Below the pieces are notes generated by a model that saw nothing but the letters and a program-made list of their open reading frames with translations, was not told the origin of the DNA and did not search any database. The translations under genes were made by a program, and so were the position numbers. A stretch of 64,000 nt of DNA from positions 186,001 to 250,000 of the forward strand of contig NZ_JACRSU010000003.1 of NCBI RefSeq assembly GCF_014384785.1, given 5' to 3'. Source of the stretch: Congzhengia minquanensis. Its GTDB lineage: Bacteria > Bacillota > Clostridia > UBA1381 > UBA9506. Of this stretch, positions 34,176 through 43,462 are shown one piece after another. Numbering within the stretch: the first letter of the stretch is position 1; the number at the start of each line of letters is the position of its first letter.

Positions 34176-36231
34176 TTACCGATATTTTTTCCCTTTAAAA
34201 AGTATATCAAAGTTCTTTGTTACATCTTCACCATTTGAAGTGATGCATAAATGTACAAGTTTTCTGTCTTTAATCTTCACCTCTGCAACTGCACCGCCTT
34301 TAATTGCAAGCTTGAAAGAGATATCTCCTTTTTCAAGCGGAAATGCCGGCAAAATATTCACTGTTTTTCCATCGCTTTGCAACAGCATTTCATTTACAGA
34401 TGAAATAAACATTCCGCAAGCTGTGGTAAACCAAGGTTTTATTCTTACCGCAGGTTCGTTTATTTCAAACATTTCATGAAACACACCTGCCGATTCATAG
34501 CTTTCAGTCAAAGCATGATATGCTTTTTCCGGCATATTGGCTCTCGCGTAGCTAATTGCTTTCCAACACGCATACCAAGGCGAAATTTTTCTTCCCATAG
34601 GATACATATTACCGTATTTTTCACCGTGTTTTTCAAAATCTTCCCATGCGTTTAAGAGTTTTTTGTCGTTACTATCTATTATATGAAACGGAAACTTGCC
34701 TGCAAAAACAGCAATGCTTTTTTGGGTATAGCCCGTGTGAGGAACATACATATCATTTTCAACAGGCAAGCTTTTACGCAGCTCAGACGCAATAAACCTA
34801 CACTCTTTGCGATAATCTTTATCAATCTCTAAAATTTCAGATGCTTTTGCGCAGCATTCGAGCAATTTAATCGCTCCGCAAGATGTCATAAATGGATTTT
34901 CAACTGCTGCTCCAAGACGCTCAAGGTCGGTACATTTACCAATGTAAAATCTTTCGCCGTCGCGGTAAACCATATAATTCGTAAAATACTTTGCACATGC
35001 ACGAATCATTCTGTAACATTTTTTCAAAAAGTCCTTATCCCTTGTATACTCGTAGAATTCAAAGGCGCCCAAGCCAATTACGGGCATATGAAAAACATGG
35101 TCAAGCCATGTGCCTATGGGGGAAAGCTCAATGTCAGCTTTTTCTCCCGTTTCCCACAAGAACTTTGCCATTTCTTGCGTTTCTTCTCTTTTGTGGCAGT
35201 CGCTTCCGTATTGGATAGCAGTTTCAAGACAAACATCAGCACGAAATGTGGGCACTCGCTTTGCAAGCTCTAATCGATTTGCTCCAAGCAGTGCATAAAA
35301 GCTATAATACTCATCAAATGCAAAGTATCTTCCGTGCCAATACCCGTTGTTAAGACCTATAGGGATAGAGTATTTTGTTGTATAGCACTTTAAGTCATAA
35401 AGCGAGGTTTTGTAAATTTCGTTTAATTTTTTATCGGGAGTTTCAACATAACCAAGCGCAAAAAAGCTTTTGTAGTTTTCCTCGCATTCTGTTAAAAGTC
35501 CCTCATAACCGCGGCCGTCAATTTTCTTTTTTATCGTATTCAGCGCTTCTATATAATCGTCAGACTCAAGATTATCCTCAAGATAATAAAAAAGTGCAAC
35601 GCTTTCACCATCTGACGCTTCAAACTCAAAACGCATTCCATTTGGAATCGGTTCTGTTTTATATTCTTTATTCATGCATAGACGGATTTCTCCTGAATAG
35701 ATATCCATTCCGTAGATACGAAACCCGATACAAGCTTCATCTCTATCTTTTTTTGCATACAAAATGTTCGTAAGCTCATCAATTGCTTCGCTGTATCCTT
35801 CTAAAACAAAATCATAATAAAACTTTTTATTTTTACCTACATTTTCAAAGGTTTTATTTATGGCATAAAATATTGCGTTCGGGGTGGATAAAGCTCTTTG
35901 TAAAAATTTTTGCTCCATCTTTGTACGCACAGGTACTTTGAACATAACCTTTATCCTCTACAAGCTCCTGTGACCAATCTTCTATCTGACTTCCTTCGCT
36001 AAATACAAATTTTCCGAACGAAAACAGCTTCGATTGCCCCACACGTCAGTTATTGTTGCTTCTTCTGCCGCAGCGGACAACAATTCCGTCAAAAGCCGAT
36101 AATCCTTTTTTTTCATATTGTTCGAATGAATAATTCAGCGTTCCCTCACAGTCAGGAGCTAATGAAATATCACCGTTTCCTAAAATAGGCGGAAAATAAG
36201 ATTCCGCATTTGTTTTACCTTGATATAACAT
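34176..36231 (-). pseudogene. Broken GH95-like glycosidase
   Basis: Three minus-strand pieces form one protein of about 685 residues. Piece 1 starts at ATG 36231 (MLYQGKTNAESYFPPILGNG) and ends at an in-frame TGA (36048-36046); piece 2 continues in the same frame to TAA at 35856-35854; piece 3 is in another frame and runs to 34176. Joining HPERNILCH with INKTFENVG needs a one-base shift near 35855-35870. The layout (N-terminal beta-sandwich, (alpha/alpha)6 barrel with WLDHVFHMPVIG, and C-terminal MLLQSDGKTVNILPAFP) resembles GH95 fucosidases/galactosidases and related families. Either a decaying gene or two assembly errors. Confidence 0.72.
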
Positions 36232-36260
36232 AATTTTACTTCCATTTCATTGGTATAATA

Positions 36261-37037
36261 TTATTGATTGATTAAAGGGTAAAGCTGAATGGTGTTTCCT
36301 CCGTCTACAACGAGTTCTGCGCCTGTAGTATTTCTTGCATTCGCCGAAAAATACCAAACCGCATCGGCAACATCTTCCCCTGCTGCGACATCTCCGATAG
36401 GGGTAAATTTTGAGGGAACGTTTTCGTAAAACTCAGGATTTTTTTCCCATCTGTCTGTTCTTATCATGCCGGGCAGAACTGCATTTACACGAATGTTGTA
36501 TTTACCGAGGTCTAAAGCCAATGCTCTCATTAAACTAAGCTGACCGCCTTTAGAAGCGATATACGCAATTCTATTTGGAATTGCGCGGTATGCGGTGTTG
36601 GAATTGATAAATATGATATTTCCGCCGCCGTTTTCTTTCATTCTTTTTGCAGCGCATTCTGCAATACAATAATCCCAAGCAATATTTGTGTTAAGGACTT
36701 TCATAAAATCAGTCAGAGGATTTTTGAATATTTCCATGTTAAGTCCTTGGTCAGCTGCATTCAGAACAAGCGTTTCCACAAATAATCCTTTGCGATCAAG
36801 ATCTGAAAACAAATGATAAACAGCAGCTTCGTCTACTGTCTGTGCATTAATAAGAGAATTTATTTGATACCCGATTATTTTAACATTTGGAAATTTTTTC
36901 TGATACTCTTTTTCTTTTATTTGAACTGTTTCAGCATTTCTTCCTGTAAAAACAATATTCCAGCCTTCGCCGGCGAACTTTTCAACGATTGCAACGCCGG
37001 TATTAATACAAGCGCCCGTTACGAGAACTGTCTTCAT
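36261..37037 (-). CDS. Short-chain dehydrogenase of the sugar-acid cassette
   Basis: A 258-residue SDR: VTGACINTGVAI at the cofactor site, LNAADQG, the catalytic FINSNTAYRAIPNRIAYIASK (Ser and Tyr-x-x-x-Lys; two parts), and a PGMIRTD loop. It lies 21 bases after the enolase-superfamily gene and 29 before the broken glycosidase. In non-phosphorylating routes such an SDR oxidises a free aldose (for example L-fucose or L-rhamnose) to the lactone or acid, which the neighbouring dehydratase would then use. That role is inferred. Confidence 0.85.
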   Translation of the reverse strand: MKTVLVTGACINTGVAIVEKFAGEGWNIVFTGRNAETVQIKEKEYQKKFPNVKIIGYQINSLINAQTVDEAAVYHLFSDLDRKGLFVETLVLNAADQGLNMEIFKNPLTDFMKVLNTNIAWDYCIAECAAKRMKENGGGNIIFINSNTAYRAIPNRIAYIASKGGQLSLMRALALDLGKYNIRVNAVLPGMIRTDRWEKNPEFYENVPSKFTPIGDVAAGEDVADAVWYFSANARNTTGAELVVDGGNTIQLYPLINQ

Positions 37038-37058
37038 TTTTATTTCCCCTTTCAGCAG

Positions 37059-38219
37059 TTAAAAGTAACACTCTGATTTTGGTGGTCTGATGTCTGTTAA
37101 CGCCCCGGTATAATGTCTTAACGTATGAGGTTTATAAGGGTGCTTTAAACATGCTTCTTCATTTATTTCTATGCCTAGACCCGGCTTGTCGGGAATGGCA
37201 ATATAACCATTTTTATATTCCAGGCTTTCGTTTGTAACATCTTTACGCCATTCTACATCGGAATACATAATTTCTAATATGCTGAAGTTCGGGCAGCATG
37301 CTGCGAGCTGAAGCGTAGCTGCATTTGCAACAGGGCCTGACGGGTTATGAGGTGCAAAGGGAATATATCTGCATTCTGCCGCTGCTGCAATCTTTTTTAG
37401 CTCCATAATGCCGCCTGCGTGTGAAATATCGGGCTGAATATAGTCCGCTGCCATTTTGTCGAACATATGCTTATAATCCCAACGAGTATAAAGCCGTTCG
37501 CCTGCAGCAATTGCCACAGGAGATTTATCTTTGACCGCTTTGAGGGCGTCAAGATTGTCGGGGGGAACAGGCTCTTCAAAGAACATTGGCTGAAACTGTT
37601 CCAGTTCTTTTGCAATTTTAATGCCTGTAGGGATATTAAATCTTCCGTGTCCCTCAATCAGTAAGTCTACATCATTCCCAACCGCTTCCCTGACTGCTCC
37701 GATACATTCAATCGCAATATTTAAATCCTTGTTGGATATATCAAGATAGCTTTTGCCGAACGGGTCCCATTTCATTGCAGTAACTCCTTTTTGAACAGCA
37801 ACTTTTGCTTTTTCGCCAAATTCTTTTGGAGTTTTTGCTCCTGCAAACCATCCGTTTACATATATTCTGACTTTTTCGTTTATTTTCCCGCCCAATAGCT
37901 GATAAACAGGAACGTTAAGATATTTGCCAAGAATATCCCAGAGAGCCATTTCAACAGCAGACAAAGCCGACATTAAAACAGGACCGCCGCGCCAATAAGC
38001 ATCACGGTAAATATCGTGCCAGTGCTTTTCAATATCCAGCGGGTTTTGGCCTGCCAAAGATTCTTTTATGTGTTCAACCGCACCCAAAAGAGCCTTTTCT
38101 TTATACTCAAGTGTTGCTTCCCCGATTCCGTCAATACCTTCATCGGTATATACCTTAACAAAAACCCAATTTGTTCGAAAACAATCAACAGTAAAACATT
38201 TTATATCTGTTATTTTCAT
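37059..38219 (-). CDS. Enolase-superfamily sugar-acid dehydratase, galactonate-dehydratase-like
   Basis: A 386-residue mandelate-racemase-subgroup enzyme. The general base region LIEGHGRF (H191), metal ligands E189, E215 (FFEEPV) and E241 (AAGERLYTRWD), DISHAGGIMELKKIA, and the acid H291 in FAPHNPSGPVA parallel D-galactonate dehydratase (DgoD), which yields a 2-keto-3-deoxy acid. The exact aldonate is not readable. Start ATG 38219 follows GAGGAAATGCA. Divergent from the AraC gene at 38356. Confidence 0.87.
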   Translation of the reverse strand: MKITDIKCFTVDCFRTNWVFVKVYTDEGIDGIGEATLEYKEKALLGAVEHIKESLAGQNPLDIEKHWHDIYRDAYWRGGPVLMSALSAVEMALWDILGKYLNVPVYQLLGGKINEKVRIYVNGWFAGAKTPKEFGEKAKVAVQKGVTAMKWDPFGKSYLDISNKDLNIAIECIGAVREAVGNDVDLLIEGHGRFNIPTGIKIAKELEQFQPMFFEEPVPPDNLDALKAVKDKSPVAIAAGERLYTRWDYKHMFDKMAADYIQPDISHAGGIMELKKIAAAAECRYIPFAPHNPSGPVANAATLQLAACCPNFSILEIMYSDVEWRKDVTNESLEYKNGYIAIPDKPGLGIEINEEACLKHPYKPHTLRHYTGALTDIRPPKSECYF

Positions 38220-38355
38220 TGCATTTCCTCTTTTCAAATTATAGATTGACAAAACATTTATTGTGTGTTTTAATTATTATATCAATAAAAATTGTTATAT
38301 TATATCATGTTTTAATACAATTTTTTAGATATTTAACACAAAGGATTGTGGCGAT

Positions 38356-39111
38356 ATGATTTATAAACGAGAATATTATAAAAGCACCAATTATTTTAGC
38401 TGCGATATTACGCCGAAACGAGTGACACAATATTATGAATTAGAGATATATGATTATGGGACAGGGTGTGCTTCTATTGACAATATTCTTTATCCCCATA
38501 ATCAGAATATGGTTATTTTTTCAAAACCATTTCAGGAGAGATTTACTATTGGCTCTTTTAATTGCTATGCAATTCATTTTACTTGCGAAGATAACGAAAT
38601 TTGTCAAATATTAAGCAGTATTCCCGACTGCATCATTATAGATCCCTTAATAAAAAAACAGCTGTTAAACCTCTACGAATTAACAACTATAGAAAATAAT
38701 TTAGAAACGATTGTTTCCATAGGAAGAATTCTTAACATAATTAAAAATTCTAATTATCACATTCATAACGAAATAACGCATAATTCCAAAATAGCTATGA
38801 CTGTTAAAGAATACATAGATAATCATTATCAAAGTCCGATTCACATTTCTGGCTTTGAAAAAATGGTTCATTTAAGCGTTAATTACATAAGAAAATTATT
38901 TTTAGATTGTTATGGTGTTACGATTCATAAATATATTACAGAATTACGATTAAGTCATGTTAAAAAGCTTTTATTATCCACGGACCTGCCCATAATTGAC
39001 ATTGCCTATAAATCAGGCTTCAGCAGTCAAAGTCATATGAATTATATGTTTAAGTCTGTTTTTGGTATCAGTCCGTTAAAATATAAAAAAATGCAGATTG
39101 GTACTCAATAA
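38356..39111 (+). CDS. AraC-family regulator of the sugar-acid cassette
   Basis: A 251-residue regulator: an N-terminal sensing region (about 15-130) with little recognisable sequence and a C-terminal double HTH (about 150-250) with HISGFEKMVHLSVNYIRKLF and IIDIAYKSGFSSQSHMNYMF. The codon use is very AT-rich, more so than any other gene here, which together with its neighbours suggests transfer. A TTGACA-17-TTTAAT sequence begins near 38248 on its strand. It should respond to the sugar or sugar acid handled by the divergent operon. Confidence 0.87.
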   Translation: MIYKREYYKSTNYFSCDITPKRVTQYYELEIYDYGTGCASIDNILYPHNQNMVIFSKPFQERFTIGSFNCYAIHFTCEDNEICQILSSIPDCIIIDPLIKKQLLNLYELTTIENNLETIVSIGRILNIIKNSNYHIHNEITHNSKIAMTVKEYIDNHYQSPIHISGFEKMVHLSVNYIRKLFLDCYGVTIHKYITELRLSHVKKLLLSTDLPIIDIAYKSGFSSQSHMNYMFKSVFGISPLKYKKMQIGTQ

Positions 39112-39223
39112 CTGATTGAAGCAACCCCAAATGTTGTATAAGTTCATAGAACATACAATCGCGTAGATTGACAGAAAACACAGGTGAAGTTTGCTAAAAG
39201 CTTGACAGTTGGGCATATAAAAG

Positions 39224-39262
39224 AAAATGGTGTAACTTCGTTTTGAAGTTACACCATTTTTT
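39224..39262. terminator. Terminator between AraC gene and ftsX
   Basis: A 16-base-pair stem AAAATGGTGTAACTTC/GAAGTTACACCATTTT with a GTTTT loop, A/T runs on both sides. It isolates the AT-rich cassette from the ftsEX operon. Confidence 0.9.
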
Positions 39263-39296
39263 GTAAATTGTACTTTTTTTACCCGGTTTTCTTTTC

Positions 39297-40184
39297 TTAA
39301 ACGTTTAGATGCTTTCTGACGGAGATAAAACTGCCCACGCCGCCAAGCACTGCGCCCAGCCCGAAGGAAGAGCCTAAAATCAGTGTTAAAAGCTCATTAA
39401 GCGGTTTTAAGGTGAAGAACATAATGTTGTTTTGCACCACGTCCACTAAGAAATTATAGCCCAACAGCACCAGAGCCACCGCCGCGCAGGAGCCGATAAT
39501 TCCAATGATAATGCCCTCAATGATGAAAGGCCAGCGGATAAACCAGTCGGTTGCGCCCACAAATTTCATAATGTTAATTTCTTTGCGCCGGGTGTAAACC
39601 GTGAGCTTAATGGTGTTTGAAATGATGAACACCGAAACAACAGCCAGGGCAATGATAATCCAAAAGCTGAATGTTCGTATGTAATTTGCAATTTTCACCA
39701 GGTTGCCAATGGCATCTTCATTTTGAATGACCTTTTCCACACCGTCAATCTGTTCTAATTTTTCAACGGTTTCCGAAGTCCGCGTTAAATCGCTTAACGT
39801 AATCCGATACCAGTTTCTTAAGGGATTGTCATCTTTATACCGGTCTAAAAGCGAGGCGTTTTCGCCAAACTCTTTTTTTAAGTCCTCTAACCGGTCGGAG
39901 TTGCGGTCTAAGGTGGCGTCGGCCACGTTTTCTACCTTTAAAATTTGTTTTCCAATGGCAGAAATGCCCTCTTCAGTGGTTTTTTCGTCCATAACGACAA
40001 TAATTTCATAGCTGCCCTCTAAGTCGCCCACAATGCTGTTCAGGTTAATGGACAAAATTAAAAACACGCCCAGAACCAAAAGACTGGCCATAACGGTGAA
40101 AATTGAGGCAATGGTCATCCAGCCGTTGGAAAAAATATTTTTAAACGCTTCTGTTAAAAAGTATCGAAATCCTCTAATCCTCAT
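39297..40184 (-). CDS. ftsX: Cell division protein FtsX
   Basis: A 295-residue four-helix membrane protein: first helix about 25-47, an extracellular loop of about 120 residues, then three helices, with the family phrase YTRRKEINIMKFVGATDWFIRWPF. FtsEX relays energy to peptidoglycan hydrolases (such as CwlO-type enzymes) at the septum or side wall. Start ATG 40184 behind AGGTGG, overlapping ftsE by 11 bases. Confidence 0.92.
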   Translation of the reverse strand: MRIRGFRYFLTEAFKNIFSNGWMTIASIFTVMASLLVLGVFLILSINLNSIVGDLEGSYEIIVVMDEKTTEEGISAIGKQILKVENVADATLDRNSDRLEDLKKEFGENASLLDRYKDDNPLRNWYRITLSDLTRTSETVEKLEQIDGVEKVIQNEDAIGNLVKIANYIRTFSFWIIIALAVVSVFIISNTIKLTVYTRRKEINIMKFVGATDWFIRWPFIIEGIIIGIIGSCAAVALVLLGYNFLVDVVQNNIMFFTLKPLNELLTLILGSSFGLGAVLGGVGSFISVRKHLNV

Positions 40185-40872
40185 TGCCGTAACCACCTCT
40201 TGTTTCATCGCGTGCAATTTTTCCGTCTTCAATTGCAATCACGCGCTTTTTCATTCTGTCAACAATTTCTTTCGCGTGGGTTGCCATAATAACGGTTGTT
40301 CCGCGCTTGTTAATATCGTCTAACAGTTCCATAATTTCCATTGCCGCCTTGGGGTTTAAGTTACCCGTAGGCTCGTCCGCAATTAAAAACGCCGGGTTGT
40401 TTACCAGCGCCCGGGCCAGAGCAACCCTTTGCTGCTCGCCGCCAGAAAGCTCGTCCGGATATGATTTAGCCTTGTGGGAAAGTCCCACCAGGCTCAGTAC
40501 GTTGGGCACTTGTTTTCTAATTTCTTTTCTGCTGGCGCCGATAATGTCCATGGCAAAGGCCACGTTTTCAAACACAGTCTTTTTGGGCAGCAGACGGAAA
40601 TCCTGAAACACTACGCCCATAGACCGGCGCAGGTAAGGAATTTCGCGGCGCTTGAGCAGAGCCACATCGTCGTTATTTATAATTACCTGGCCGGAGGTCG
40701 CCACCTCCTCGTGCATTAACAGTTTGATCAGAGTCGATTTTCCCGAACCGCTGGGCCCCACGATAAAGACGAATTCGCCCCGTTCAATGAAAAAGCTGAT
40801 GTCGTCTAAGGCCGTTGAGCCGTTAGGGTAAATCTTGGATACGTTGCTTAATAAAATCAATGGAACATCCAA
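40174..40872 (-). CDS. ftsE: Cell division ATP-binding protein FtsE
   Basis: A 232-residue ABC ATPase: Walker A GPSGSGKSTL, Q-loop region VFQDFRLLPKKTVFENV typical of FtsE, signature LSGGEQQR and Walker B FLIADEPTGNL. It forms a complex with FtsX. The 73 bases upstream contain part of a long hairpin (40903-40932). Confidence 0.94.
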   Translation of the reverse strand: MDVPLILLSNVSKIYPNGSTALDDISFFIERGEFVFIVGPSGSGKSTLIKLLMHEEVATSGQVIINNDDVALLKRREIPYLRRSMGVVFQDFRLLPKKTVFENVAFAMDIIGASRKEIRKQVPNVLSLVGLSHKAKSYPDELSGGEQQRVALARALVNNPAFLIADEPTGNLNPKAAMEIMELLDDINKRGTTVIMATHAKEIVDRMKKRVIAIEDGKIARDETRGGYGNED

Positions 40873-40902
40873 GCCTTTCTGCCCACAAAGAATACATTTA
40901 AG

Positions 40903-40932
40903 CGCGCCTTATATGTGGGCATATAAGGCGCG
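40903..40932. terminator. Twelve-base-pair hairpin between the PucR-type gene and ftsE
   Basis: CGCGCCTTATAT (40903-40914) and ATATAAGGCGCG (40921-40932) around GTGGGC. On the minus strand it lies 14 bases after the upstream gene and before ftsE, but no T-run follows, so it may be an RNA processing or stability element and not a true terminator. Confidence 0.5.
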
Positions 40933-40945
40933 GAAAATTTATTTT

Positions 40946-42022
40946 TTAAAATTTCGATGGGTTCGAGGTTAAGTATTTGCTGACAAGCACCGCAACCTTA
41001 AATACCACCGCGTCGTCAAATTTTCTTAAGTCCAGCCCTGTTAACCGCTCGATTTTGTCAAGACGGTAAACCAAGGTGTTCCTGTGCACAAACAGCTGAC
41101 GGGAGGTTTCGCTGACGTTTAAGTTGTTTTCAAAGAACTTGTCAATGGTTTGAAGGGTTTCGTCGTCTAACACCTCTAAACCGTCCTTTTTAAAGATTTC
41201 GTCTAAAAACAGCTCGCAGAGCTTGCTGGGAAGCTGATAAATTAATCGGCCAATGCCCAGCTCGTCGTAGCTTAAAATATATTTTTCCCCTTCAAACACC
41301 CGGCCGATTTCAATTGCCAGGCGCGCTTCAGAATAGGAGCGGGCAATTTCGTTAATGGAGTCCACAGGCGTGCCGATGCCTACAAACACTTTCAGCATCA
41401 GCTCAGAGTTAATCATTTCCACAATGCTTTTTGCAGTTTTCTCCGCAAAATCGGAGGCATAGCCCGGGGAGAGCGCTTTAATTAAAACAATGTTTTTGTT
41501 GTCGATGTTAATAATGAAATCCTGTTCCGGGAACATGTTCTGCATAAGCTGAACAACGCCGGTTTCGTTGCCGGGAATTTGAACGATAAACACCAGACGG
41601 GAAACGTCTGCGTCAATTTGCAGTTCGCCGGAACGCAGGTAAATATCGCCGGGCAGCACGTTGCCCTGCAGTACGCTTTTTAAATAACTGGTTTTATCAT
41701 ACCTGTCAGCGCAGTGAATTTGCAAATTGGAAATGCTGATGGCAAGCAGGGCACACAGCTTTTGTTCTTCCGGATCCGTCCCTTTCACATAAACGACAAA
41801 CTCCATTATGTTCCGGGTGCCGATTGCGACACAGGAATAGCCGTTTGAGATAAACGGGCGGCCGTTGCCCTGAACAGAGGATATCATGGAAAATGCTTCA
41901 TCGTCGCCTACGGGTTCGCCCACATAGGAAACAAGAACGGAGGTGCTGTTGACAACGCCCATGGACTTATGCGTCACTCCGCGCATTTGGTCTAAAACAG
42001 GCTGGAAAACTTCGCTCAACAT
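40946..42022 (-). CDS. PucR/CdaR-type transcriptional regulator
   Basis: A 358-residue protein. The C-terminal HTH of the PucR type (FFENNLNVSETSRQLFVHRNTLVYRL, about 300-325) is preceded by a GGDEF-like linker region (about 150-270) and an N-terminal sensing part with GAF-like features (about 1-120). Members respond to sugar acids or purine metabolites. It lies ahead of ftsE on the same strand and is divergent from argD; neither gives an obvious ligand. Confidence 0.85.
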   Translation of the reverse strand: MLSEVFQPVLDQMRGVTHKSMGVVNSTSVLVSYVGEPVGDDEAFSMISSVQGNGRPFISNGYSCVAIGTRNIMEFVVYVKGTDPEEQKLCALLAISISNLQIHCADRYDKTSYLKSVLQGNVLPGDIYLRSGELQIDADVSRLVFIVQIPGNETGVVQLMQNMFPEQDFIINIDNKNIVLIKALSPGYASDFAEKTAKSIVEMINSELMLKVFVGIGTPVDSINEIARSYSEARLAIEIGRVFEGEKYILSYDELGIGRLIYQLPSKLCELFLDEIFKKDGLEVLDDETLQTIDKFFENNLNVSETSRQLFVHRNTLVYRLDKIERLTGLDLRKFDDAVVFKVAVLVSKYLTSNPSKF

Positions 42023-42196
42023 ATTAAATCGCTCCTTTAATAGATTTCATTAACACTTTTTCTCTTATATCATACTAAATTTTTAATAAATTTGCAATAA
42101 TTTTTTACGAATTTAACCGAAATTTAATTTTTTTTGCCATATTTTTTATCAAAAACACAGATTTTTCATTTGTACCTGTAAAAAAATAAAATTACT

Positions 42197-42226
42197 ATTG
42201 CATATTTATTCAAATTATTGTATAAT
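42197..42226 (+). promoter_or_regulatory. argDF promoter overlapped by an ARG box
   Basis: TTGCAT (42198-42203), 17 bases, TATAAT (42221-42226). The 18 bases at 42197-42214 fit the ArgR/AhrC box TNTGNATWWWWATNCANA at all but the first position and cover the -35, so arginine-bound ArgR should repress the operon. Confidence 0.78.
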
Positions 42227-42262
42227 TATAAAAGTGATCAAATTGATTTGGAGGAACACGCC

Positions 42263-43447
42263 ATGACAACCAGTGACATTGCGAATTTAGATAAACAAAA
42301 TTATATGAACACCTTTGGGGAACGGATTCCGGTTTCGTTTTCAAAAGGAGAGGGAATTCATTTATACAGTGACAGCGGGGAAGTGTACACCGACTTTCTC
42401 GCGGGAATCGCGGTAAACGCGGTGGGGCACAGCCACCCAGCCTTTGTAAAGGCCATTTGTGAGCAGGCGCAAAATTTGCTTCATGTTTCTAACTATTATT
42501 ATATGAAGCAACAGGCGCTTTTAGCAGAAAAAATTGTGTCCTTGAGCGCAGCGGACAAGGTGTTTTTTGCGAATTCCGGCGCCGAGGCAAACGAAGGTGC
42601 AATTAAGCTTGCCAAAATTTATCACTATAAAAAAGGCAATTCACAAAAATATGAAATTATTACATTAAAAAATTCGTTTCATGGACGGACGCTGGCAACC
42701 GTGGCCGCCACAGGGCAGGAAAAGTTCAGCGCGCCATATCACCCCCTTACGCCGGGGTTTTTATATGTTCCGGCAAACGATTTAACGGCGTTTGAAGCCG
42801 CCGTCAGCGACAAAACCTGCGCGGTAATGCTGGAAATGATTCAGGGGGAAAGCGGTGTGCACCCGCTGGATTTGGATTATGTAAAATCTGTATATGAAAT
42901 TTGCAAAGAAAAGGATATTCTTTTTATTTGTGACGAAGTGCAGACAGGTATGGGCAGAACCGGCAAGCTGTTTGCCTATGAGCATTATGGCATAGAACCA
43001 GACATTTTCACCTTGGCAAAAGCCCTGGGCGGCGGTGTTCCCATTGGGGCGGTATGCGCGAAAGATTTTGCAGCCAGCGCTTTTGCCCCCGGCGACCACG
43101 GCTCCACTTTCGGAGGAAATCCGTTGGCTTGCGCGGCGGCACTTTCCGTGTTTGATATTTTTGAAAAAGAAAATTTGGTTGAAAACAGCCGCATTGTAGG
43201 CGAATATTTTGTGGAGCAATTAAAGGCCCTTGCAGAAAATGTGCCCTGCATTAAAGAAATCAGGGGCAAAGGATTGATGATTGGCATAGAATTTACCGAG
43301 CCAATTGCGGGGGACATGAAGCACAGGCTGTTTGAAAGGCATTACTTAACCGGCGCAACGGCAACCACCTTAAGAATTTTACCGCCGTTGATTGTGACAA
43401 AAAATGATGTAGATCAGTTTATGAAGATATTGAAAGAAATTTTATAA
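42263..43447 (+). CDS. argD: Acetylornithine aminotransferase
   Basis: A 394-residue class III PLP aminotransferase. The cofactor segment FFANSGAEANEGAIKLA, the FHGRTLATVAATGQ block, DEVQTGMGRTG and the Schiff-base lysine in FTLAKALGGGVPIGA are clear. It converts N-acetylglutamate semialdehyde to acetylornithine. ATG 42263 is placed behind GGAGG; an upstream ATG at 42218 overlaps the promoter. Confidence 0.94.
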   Translation: MTTSDIANLDKQNYMNTFGERIPVSFSKGEGIHLYSDSGEVYTDFLAGIAVNAVGHSHPAFVKAICEQAQNLLHVSNYYYMKQQALLAEKIVSLSAADKVFFANSGAEANEGAIKLAKIYHYKKGNSQKYEIITLKNSFHGRTLATVAATGQEKFSAPYHPLTPGFLYVPANDLTAFEAAVSDKTCAVMLEMIQGESGVHPLDLDYVKSVYEICKEKDILFICDEVQTGMGRTGKLFAYEHYGIEPDIFTLAKALGGGVPIGAVCAKDFAASAFAPGDHGSTFGGNPLACAAALSVFDIFEKENLVENSRIVGEYFVEQLKALAENVPCIKEIRGKGLMIGIEFTEPIAGDMKHRLFERHYLTGATATTLRILPPLIVTKNDVDQFMKILKEIL

Positions 43448-43462
43448 TGGGAGATGACAGCA

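Noticed and set aside
36046..36048. TGA in the GH95-like gene as selenocysteine or a recoded stop
   Set aside because: No conserved Cys or Sec is expected there, no SECIS-like hairpin was noticed, and a second lesion in the same gene supports simple decay or error.
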